Below are positions 5,568 to 10,435 of a stretch of 10,435 bases of DNA, piece by piece. Position numbers and translations under genes: made by a program. The stretch's first letter is position 1; each line of letters begins with the position of its first letter. Source of the stretch: JANNHK01 sp034408875 (GTDB taxonomy: Bacteria > Actinomycetota > Acidimicrobiia > IMCC26256 > PALSA-610); the NCBI GenBank assembly GCA_034408875.1, contig JAWXCJ010000278.1, positions 1 to 10,435 on the forward strand. The letters are read 5' to 3'. The notes beneath the pieces are model-generated. The model ran no database searches and had not been told where the DNA came from. It was given only the letters and a program-made list of their open reading frames with translations.

Positions 5568-6907
5568 CGCTTGACGACAAACAGATCGCCGACGAAGCGG
5601 TCGACCTACTCGCCCACCTGATTCGCAACGAGTGCGTCAACGACGGCACTCCCGAATCAGGATTCGAGTCGCGCAGCACCGACGTGCTTGCGCAGTACCT
5701 CGGTGACACGGGCCTCGACCTCGAGCGCTACGAAGCGCGACCGGGACGCGAGAGTCTCGTCGCGCGCATCGAAGGTTCTGATCCGAGCGCGCCGAGCATG
5801 TTGTACATGGGCCACACCGATGTCGTGCCCGTGAACGTCGACGGCTGGCAGCGCGACCCGTTTGCCGGCGAACTCGTCGACGGCGAACTGTGGGGCCGCG
5901 GCGCGGTCGACATGCTCAACCTCACCGCGACGATGGCGGTCGCGTTCCGGCACCTCGCCAAGTCGGGCTTCACGCCGCGGGGCACGCTCATCTACCTCGC
6001 GGTTGCCGACGAGGAAAACCTCGGCACGTGGGGTGCCGAGCACCTGCTGAACAACGAACGCGACGCGGTGTACGCCGACTTCGTGGTCACCGAAGCGGGC
6101 GGGTTCCAGATGCCCAGTTCGACGGGGCCGAAGCTCCCCGTCATCGTGGGCGAGAAGGGTTCGTACTGGTGCCGCATCACGGTGCACGGCACTCCGGGTC
6201 ACGCGTCGCAGCCGTTCCGTACCGACAACGCGCTCGTCACCGCGGCCGAAGTGGTGCGCCGCCTGGCCGACTTCCGCCCGCCGACGCACATCCACGACAC
6301 GTGGCGCCGCTTCATCGAGGGTGTCGACTTCGGGCCGGACTGGAACGCGAAACTCACCGACGAAGCCACCCTGCACGACTTCTGTGAGCAGCTCCCGATC
6401 GGGTTGGCGCGCCAGGCGCACGCATGCACGCACACGACGTTCGCGCCGACGATCATCCACGGCGGCACGAAGACGAACGTGATTCCCGACCTCGTCGACG
6501 TCGAGGTCGACATCCGCACGTTGCCGGGCCAGACGTCGGTCGACGTCGAGAAGATGCTCGCCGACGCACTCGGCGACCTGCGCGCGCACGTGGATGTCAC
6601 GCCGTTCGACGAGAACCCGTCGACGTCGTCACCGGCCGACTCGCCGATGTGGGATGCGATGGCGCGGGTGTCGTCGAAGCTGGTCGACGATTCGGCGCTG
6701 GTGCCGTTTCTCACCGTCGGGGCGACCGACGCCCGGTTCTTCCGGCGGGCGGGATCGATTGCGTACGGCTTCGGGCTGTTCAGCCGCAAGCTCGGGTTCG
6801 ACGACTACGCGTCGATGTTCCACGGCAACGACGAACGGGTCGACGTCGATTCGCTCGTGTTGTCGACGCGCCTTTGGGACGACCTCGCCCACGACATGCT
6901 CGGCTAG
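5564..6907 (+). CDS. M20 family zinc metallopeptidase / aminoacylase-like hydrolase
   Basis: A 447-residue M20 (ArgE/DapE/ACY1/CPG2) hydrolase, which cleaves peptide or N-acyl amino acid amide bonds with two zinc ions. Ligands are visible in order: H84 and D86 in YMGHTDVVPV, D116 in GRGAVDML, E150/E151 in VADEENLG, E177 in VTEAGG and H420 in SMFHGNDE. A dimerisation-domain histidine appears in HGGTKTNVIPD. The GTG at 5564 overlaps the preceding stop (GTGA) and has GGAAGAG a few bases upstream, which supports this start. Length suits monomeric or dimeric exopeptidases of the group. The motif usually written GRGxxDMKG here reads DMLN. It is the last gene of the plus-strand operon and ends 14 nt before the convergent PAC2 gene. 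Substrate unknown; N-acyl amino acids would fit the neighbours. Confidence 0.92.
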   Translation: MTLDDKQIADEAVDLLAHLIRNECVNDGTPESGFESRSTDVLAQYLGDTGLDLERYEARPGRESLVARIEGSDPSAPSMLYMGHTDVVPVNVDGWQRDPFAGELVDGELWGRGAVDMLNLTATMAVAFRHLAKSGFTPRGTLIYLAVADEENLGTWGAEHLLNNERDAVYADFVVTEAGGFQMPSSTGPKLPVIVGEKGSYWCRITVHGTPGHASQPFRTDNALVTAAEVVRRLADFRPPTHIHDTWRRFIEGVDFGPDWNAKLTDEATLHDFCEQLPIGLARQAHACTHTTFAPTIIHGGTKTNVIPDLVDVEVDIRTLPGQTSVDVEKMLADALGDLRAHVDVTPFDENPSTSSPADSPMWDAMARVSSKLVDDSALVPFLTVGATDARFFRRAGSIAYGFGLFSRKLGFDDYASMFHGNDERVDVDSLVLSTRLWDDLAHDMLG

Positions 6908-6921
6908 CGGCGGGCCGTGCG

Positions 6922-7839
6922 TTAGTCGTCGTCGTCCTGGTCGCGGAGGTACTGCTCGATGTCGGCCGCGAGCGCGTCACCCGACGGGAGGTCATCCTCG
7001 TCGAACCAGTCCTCGTCGTCATCGTCGTCGTCGAACTCATCCTCGTCGTCTTCGACGAACGGCGCGTCGGCCGCCGCGTCGTAGCGAGATTCGAGCCCGC
7101 TGACGTACGAGCTCACGTCGCTGTCGCCGGCGACGACCTCGGCCACTTGCCGCTCCCACGCGGCTGCCGCGATGTCGAGGTCGGTGAGGTCGAACGCGAC
7201 GTCGAGGAGCTGACCGAGCCGGCCGAGCAGCGCTCGCGTCGCCTTCGGGTTCGGCGGCGTCGCGACGTAGTGCGGGACGGGTGCCCAGATCGAGGCCGAC
7301 GAGAAGCCCTCTTGGCGGAAGCGGTCGTGCAACACGCCGACGATGCCGGTTGGGCCTTCGTAGCGTGACCGCTGCATCCCGAGCCGCGCCGCGAGCACCT
7401 CGTCGGTGGCCGAACCCGTGCAGCGCACGGGCCGTGTGTGCGGAAGGTCGCCGAGCAGGGCTCCGAGCGTCACCGCGATCTCACATCCCGTCTCGCGCGC
7501 CACGCCGACCACGTCGGCGCAGAACGAACGCCAGCGGAGGTTGGGCTCGACGCCGAGCATGAGGAGCAAGTCGCGGTCACCGACCCGCGCGGATGCGAAC
7601 GTGAGCGACGGCCACTCGATGGCCCGCACGACTCCGTTGACGAGCTCGACCGTGGGCCGGGCTGCTTGGAAGTCGAGGTACTCCTCGGCGTCGAGGGCGG
7701 CGACCGGAGTCGCGCTGAACCGGTTGATCAGCCAGCGCACCGCGTCGGTGGCGGCGTTGCCCGCGTCGTTCCATCCCTGGAACGCGGCGACGAGTGCGCA
7801 TCGTTCCAATTGCGGCCGAGCAGCCCACTGAATGGTCAC
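6922..7839 (-). CDS. PAC2 family protein with acidic C-terminal tail
   Basis: A 305-residue member of the PAC2 (proteasome assembly chaperone 2-like, former DUF75) family. Actinobacterial members are widespread, often encoded away from proteasome genes, and their role is unproven. Family traits are AFQGWNDAGNAATDAVRWL (19-37), GALLGDLPHTRP (126-137), YEGPTGIVGVL, IWAPVPHYVATPPNPKAT (184-201) and the C-terminal SGDALAADIEQYLRDQ. Between the core and that last motif is a strongly acidic segment: 18 of residues 263-283 are Asp or Glu, and the protein ends in DDDD. The GTG start at 7839 overlaps the stop of the FAH gene (GTGA) and also has TATCTT 6 nt upstream, so both coupled and independent expression are possible. 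An unusually long open frame continues upstream of the start, but it runs inside the FAH gene. Confidence 0.88.
   Translation of the reverse strand: MTIQWAARPQLERCALVAAFQGWNDAGNAATDAVRWLINRFSATPVAALDAEEYLDFQAARPTVELVNGVVRAIEWPSLTFASARVGDRDLLLMLGVEPNLRWRSFCADVVGVARETGCEIAVTLGALLGDLPHTRPVRCTGSATDEVLAARLGMQRSRYEGPTGIVGVLHDRFRQEGFSSASIWAPVPHYVATPPNPKATRALLGRLGQLLDVAFDLTDLDIAAAAWERQVAEVVAGDSDVSSYVSGLESRYDAAADAPFVEDDEDEFDDDDDDEDWFDEDDLPSGDALAADIEQYLRDQDDDD
6991..7053 (-). repeat. Low-complexity GAC/GAG-rich tract encoding the acidic tail of the PAC2 protein
   Basis: On the plus strand this reads as runs of GTC and CTC/TCG triplets; on the coding strand it is mostly GAC and GAG codons for residues 263-283. 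A second short run encodes the final DDDD at 6925-6936. The imperfect triplet runs could vary in length by replication slippage without changing frame. Confidence 0.6.
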
Positions 7840-8498
7840 GGAGTCAAGATACGCCGCACTGGATTGCGCAGTGTCCCCACCCCGGCGATGGTGATCTCGA
7901 CCACGTCGCCGTCGGTGAGGAACCTTGGCGGCGTGCGGGCGGCCCCGACCCCCGACGGCGTGCCCGTGAGGATCACGTCGTTCTCCTCCAGGGTGAGTCC
8001 CTGCGTGATCCACGCAACGAGCTGGGGAACCGAGAACACGAGATCGGCGGTCGTCGACGACTGCACGACTTCGCCGTTCAGGCGGGTCTCGAGTGGGAGT
8101 CCGCGTTCGAGGTCGACCTCGTCGAGCGACACGACCTCGGGGCCGAGCGGGCAGAACGTGTCGAACGACTTCGACCACGAGAACTGCCCGGTGACGTACT
8201 GGTGGTCGCGCGCCGACACGTCGTGCGCCACGGTGACACCCGCGACGTAGTCGAGCGCGTCGGCTACGGCGACATCGCGGGCCCGCCGCCCGATCACGAC
8301 CGCGAGTTCGCCCTCGTAGTCGGGCTCGTGCACGTGGGGTGGGATCACGATCGCCTCCTCGTGCGCGATGACCGACCGGGTCGACTTCGTGAACAACGTC
8401 GGGAACTCCGGTAGTGGCTTGCCCGCCTCCAGCGCGTGGGCGCGGTAGTTGAGTCCGACGGCCCAGATCGATCCGGGCGGCGCGACCGGCGACCTCAT
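7836..8498 (-). CDS. Fumarylacetoacetate hydrolase (FAH) family protein
   Basis: A 220-residue FAH-fold enzyme. This family includes fumarylacetoacetase, 2-hydroxyhepta-2,4-diene-1,7-dioate isomerase/decarboxylase and acylpyruvases, all acting on diketo or enol acids with a divalent metal. The metal-binding set is visible as E62 and E64 in DYEGELAVVIG and D93 in VAHDVSARD. K110 in SKSFDTFCPLGP and TGTPSGVG (178-185) complete the active-site region, and the N-terminus WAVGLNYRAHA is typical. The protein is at the short end of the family, with no extra N-terminal domain, closer to the catabolic isomerase/acylpyruvase type than to eukaryotic fumarylacetoacetase. It is coupled on both sides: ATGA with the CoA-transferase upstream and GTGA with PAC2 downstream. 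The specific substrate is not determinable. Confidence 0.92.
   Translation of the reverse strand: MRSPVAPPGSIWAVGLNYRAHALEAGKPLPEFPTLFTKSTRSVIAHEEAIVIPPHVHEPDYEGELAVVIGRRARDVAVADALDYVAGVTVAHDVSARDHQYVTGQFSWSKSFDTFCPLGPEVVSLDEVDLERGLPLETRLNGEVVQSSTTADLVFSVPQLVAWITQGLTLEENDVILTGTPSGVGAARTPPRFLTDGDVVEITIAGVGTLRNPVRRILTP
7846..7851 (-). promoter_or_regulatory. Possible internal -10 element (TATCTT) before the PAC2 gene
   Basis: TATCTT on the minus strand lies within the last codons of the FAH gene and ends exactly 6 nt before the GTG at 7839, the spacing expected for a leaderless transcript. No clear -35 is present at 16-18 bp. No Shine-Dalgarno is visible before this start. Confidence 0.3.
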
Positions 8499-9706
8499 GC
8501 GGTCGCGCCGACTGCGCCGACGGCTCGCAACCGCGCGATCTCCGCCGGGTCGAACCCGACTTCGCGCAGCACGTCGTCGGTGTGCTCACCGATCTCGGGT
8601 GCGCGACTGCGGATCTCGAGGCCCTTGCCGTCGAACTGCATCGGCGACGACGTCAGCCGCGCGGTCGGGTGCCCCGGGACCGCGGGCATGTATCCGTTTG
8701 CCTCGACCTGGGGGTCGGCGATGACGTCGTTCGGCGACGCGTGCGACGAGTAGATCGTGTCGTGCCCGGCGAGTTGTTGCTTCAGCTCGTCGAGTTGCTG
8801 CGAATGAATCGCTTCGGTGAATCGCGCGTGCAGTTCGGGTGTGCGCGTCTGGCGCAGGTCAGATGTCTCGTAGTCGGGTCCGATGAGGTCGTGGAGGCCG
8901 AGGGCGCGGCACGTCGGCTCCCAATGGCGGTCCTGGTCGAGCATGTTGAGGCTGAGCCAGCGGTTGTCGGCGGTACGGTACGAGCCGATCAGCACCGTTC
9001 CGCTCAACGCCTGGCCCGCTGCGTGCGCCTTGGCCTCGACGCCGGTCGCGGCGGTCGAGACGAGGTCGATCGACAAGGTCCACACCGCCGCGCCGAGCAG
9101 CGACACGTCGACGACACTCGGCTCACCGGTACGCGCTTGCTTCACCAGTGCGCCCGCGACCCCGCCCGCGAGGTAGGCACCGCTCGGCGCGTCACCCAGC
9201 GCGCCGCGCGGCTGCACGAGGTCGGCGCCTTCGGTGGTGAGGATGTGCCCGAGACCGCCGCGCGCCCAGAACGACACCGCGTCGAACCCGCCCATGTCGG
9301 CGTCGGGACCCTTGAGGCCTTGTCCCGAACCGATGGCGAACACGCACCGCGGATTCACGGCCCAGATGTCGTCGGGGTGCAGCCGCAAGTTGGTGCGGGC
9401 CGACGGCAGGAAACTGGTGATGAACACGTCGGCCCAGGTGATCAGCCCGTCGAGCGCGGCGCGGCCGTCGTCGTTGCGCAAGTCGATCGCGATGCTGCGC
9501 TTGTTGCGGTTGAACGTCTCGAAGAGAATGTTGAACCCCTCGACGTCGGGAACGACGCCCAACTTCGCGTAGTGCCGCAGCGGGTCACCCGTCGGTCGTT
9601 CGACCTTGATCACGTCGGCGCCCCACTCGGCCAGGATCGCCGCGGCCGAGGGCACGAATCCCTGCTCGGCGACTTCGAGCACGTTGATGCCGTCGAGAAC
9701 TCCCAT
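8495..9706 (-). CDS. Class III CoA-transferase (CaiB/BaiF family)
   Basis: A 403-residue family III CoA-transferase, moving CoA between carboxylic acids through an aspartyl-CoA thioester. The N-terminus MGVLDGINVLEVAEQGFVP and AAAILAEWGADVIKVERPTGDPLR are hallmark segments, followed by NRNKRSIAIDL (67-77) and GLKGPDADMGGFD (130-142). The expected catalytic aspartate is D172 in GALGDAPSGAYLAGG, close to Asp169 of formyl-CoA transferase. The ATG at 9706 is chosen because the family N-terminus starts there; an in-frame ATG at 9760 would overlap the crcB-2 end and add 18 unrelated residues. The gene starts 26 nt after crcB-2 and overlaps the FAH gene (ATGA). Acyl donors and acceptors cannot be inferred; pairing with an FAH enzyme suggests organic acid catabolism. 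Confidence 0.92.
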   Translation of the reverse strand: MGVLDGINVLEVAEQGFVPSAAAILAEWGADVIKVERPTGDPLRHYAKLGVVPDVEGFNILFETFNRNKRSIAIDLRNDDGRAALDGLITWADVFITSFLPSARTNLRLHPDDIWAVNPRCVFAIGSGQGLKGPDADMGGFDAVSFWARGGLGHILTTEGADLVQPRGALGDAPSGAYLAGGVAGALVKQARTGEPSVVDVSLLGAAVWTLSIDLVSTAATGVEAKAHAAGQALSGTVLIGSYRTADNRWLSLNMLDQDRHWEPTCRALGLHDLIGPDYETSDLRQTRTPELHARFTEAIHSQQLDELKQQLAGHDTIYSSHASPNDVIADPQVEANGYMPAVPGHPTARLTSSPMQFDGKGLEIRSRAPEIGEHTDDVLREVGFDPAEIARLRAVGAVGATA

Positions 9707-9714
9707 GGGTCGGG

Positions 9715-9744
9715 AGACTAGTGACGCGTGTGTCAGCTTGTAAC
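9715..9744 (-). promoter_or_regulatory. Candidate promoter for the CoA-transferase operon
   Basis: On the minus strand GTTACA (9739-9744, 4 of 6 to TTGACA), an 18-bp spacer and TAGTCT (9715-9720, TANNNT) lie at the crcB-2/CoA-transferase junction. Eight nt separate the -10 from the ATG at 9706. The -35 would overlap the last codons of crcB-2. If real, the CoA-transferase, FAH and PAC2 genes form a unit separate from the crcB pair. Confidence 0.33.
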
Positions 9745-10083
9745 GGCGAGGCCGAGCCACGCCGCAGCGCTCGCGAGCATGAGGGTGCCGATCAGGTACC
9801 CAGCCGCGCGGCGGGTCGTGCGGACCTGCGCGAGTTCGAGCGCTTCGTAGGCGTACGTCGAGAACGTCGTGTACGCACCGAGGAATCCGGTAGCGGCGGC
9901 GGCATGCGGGAGCCCGTGTAGCGCGCTCCCGGCGATCAGTCCGAGCGCGAGTGAGCCGGACACGTTGACGAGCAGCGTGCCCGCCGGGTAGCCGTCCTTC
10001 ACCCGGGCCGCCACCAGCCGTTCGAGCAGGTACCGCGCCGGCGCGCCGAGTGCGCCCGCAGCCATCACGACGAGCAGTGTCAC
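9733..10083 (-). CDS. crcB: CrcB/Fluc fluoride channel subunit (second of a pair)
   Basis: A 116-residue integral membrane protein with four hydrophobic segments, the normal size of a Fluc fluoride exporter subunit. Family motifs are GAPARY (13-18), GTLLVNVSGSLALG with pore Asn40, and GFLGAYTTFSTYAYE, in which T72-Y77 corresponds to the TTFSTF pore/sodium-site motif. F74 is kept; the second phenylalanine position is Tyr77. Loops 1 and 3 are basic (R18, R22, R27, K29; R88, R91, R92), while loop 2 and both termini have almost no charge, so the positive-inside rule predicts N- and C-termini outside. The GTG start at 10083 overlaps the stop of the preceding crcB (GTGA). The protein is expected to pair with the neighbouring subunit to export fluoride from the cytoplasm. 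Confidence 0.9.
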   Translation of the reverse strand: MTLLVVMAAGALGAPARYLLERLVAARVKDGYPAGTLLVNVSGSLALGLIAGSALHGLPHAAAATGFLGAYTTFSTYAYEALELAQVRTTRRAAGYLIGTLMLASAAAWLGLAVTS

Positions 10084-10435
10084 GCGCGCCCGATCCGCGC
10101 GCCGGTCCACGCCGCGGCGATGCCGAGCATCGCGCTGGCTCCCACGTACGCCGCGGCCACGGTCCACTCGTCGGCTCGAATCAGGGCGGCGGCCTCGACC
10201 GCGAGGGTCGACATGGTCGTGAAGCCGCTGAGCACGCCGACGCCGAGCAGCGGACGCGCCCACCACACGTGATGCAGCCGCACGATCACGACGCCCAGCA
10301 GGACCGCGCCGATCACGTTGATGCACAGCGTCGTCGTCGGGAACGTCTCGGGCGCGACGGGCCAGGTCTCGAACGCCAGGTAGCGCGCCGCGGCCCCGAA
10401 CGCGCCGCCGAGCGCGACGAGCGCGATGAGCGCGA
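10080..10435 (-). CDS. crcB: CrcB/Fluc fluoride channel subunit (first of a pair, N-terminus beyond window)
   Basis: A partial gene: 117 residues plus two bases are visible, and the start lies just right of the window, probably within a few codons because the visible part begins inside the first membrane segment. Motifs are GGAFGAAARY, TTTLCINVIGAVLLG with the pore Asn, and GVLSGFTTMSTLAVE, which corresponds to the TTFSTF motif but with Met and Leu at both phenylalanine positions. Basic residues sit in loop 2 (RLHHVWWAR) and at the C-terminus (GARIGRA), while loops 1 and 3 carry acidic residues, predicting termini inside, the reverse of its partner. A shorter GTG start at 10316 is rejected because it would remove the first membrane segment. 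A fluoride riboswitch, if any, would lie outside the window. Confidence 0.88.
   Translation of the reverse strand, partial: ALIALVALGGAFGAAARYLAFETWPVAPETFPTTTLCINVIGAVLLGVVIVRLHHVWWARPLLGVGVLSGFTTMSTLAVEAAALIRADEWTVAAAYVGASAMLGIAAAWTGARIGRA

Noticed and set aside
6908..6921. Terminator between the convergent M20 and PAC2 genes
   Set aside because: The 14-nt gap has no stem-loop and no T-tract; any terminator would have to lie within the coding sequences.
8582..9721. A 379-codon plus-strand frame opposite the CoA-transferase
   Set aside because: It is antisense to a clear class III CoA-transferase with intact motifs, has shadow-frame composition and no recognisable domain.
9707..9732. Fluoride riboswitch near the crcB genes
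   Set aside because: The gap follows rather than precedes the crcB pair and is too short; a riboswitch would be expected upstream of the first crcB, beyond the window edge.

Overview
The window is a high-GC (roughly 65-70% by eye), gene-dense bacterial segment. Short or overlapping junctions (ATGA and GTGA), GTG starts, a WS/DGAT acyltransferase, a PAC2 protein and class III CoA-transferase chemistry all point to an actinobacterium. An Acidimicrobiia/Ilumatobacter-like lineage is my guess from protein flavour, not something the sequence proves. No rRNA, tRNA, CRISPR array or classical insertion sequence is visible.

Layout. (1) Positions 1-1100 hold a solitary gene for an AbiEi-type winged-helix domain joined to a DUF559/Vsr-like nuclease domain. 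It is bracketed by two approximately 51-53 bp imperfect palindromes (5-57 and 1023-1073) that are inverted copies of each other; the right copy encodes the C-terminal tail of the protein. This is the most unusual part of the window and looks like a small nuclease-plus-palindrome module, comparable in architecture, but not in enzyme, to REP/RAYT modules. (2) A convergent small gene of unknown function (1086-1535, minus) follows, divergent from (3) a tightly packed plus-strand operon (1577-6907): WS/DGAT acyltransferase, amidase-signature hydrolase, metallo-beta-lactamase-fold hydrolase and M20 metallopeptidase. Together they could form an acyl-ester/acyl-amide turnover pathway. (4) From 6922 to the right edge everything is on the minus strand. 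Read in transcription order from the right edge it is crcB-1 (partial), crcB-2, class III CoA-transferase, FAH-family hydrolase/isomerase and PAC2-family protein. The junctions are four-base overlaps except for a 26-nt gap before the CoA-transferase, where a promoter-like sequence lies.

The two crcB genes encode subunits with opposite charge bias in their loops, as expected for an antiparallel heterodimeric Fluc fluoride channel; one subunit has lost both pore phenylalanine positions. Several starts in the window lie 6-9 nt downstream of a TANNNT hexamer, suggesting leaderless or near-leaderless transcription, even at genes inside operons.

There is no gene-free stretch longer than about 115 bases (1-115 at the left edge, which contains the first palindrome). 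The M20/PAC2 convergent junction is only 14 nt and shows no terminator hairpin.
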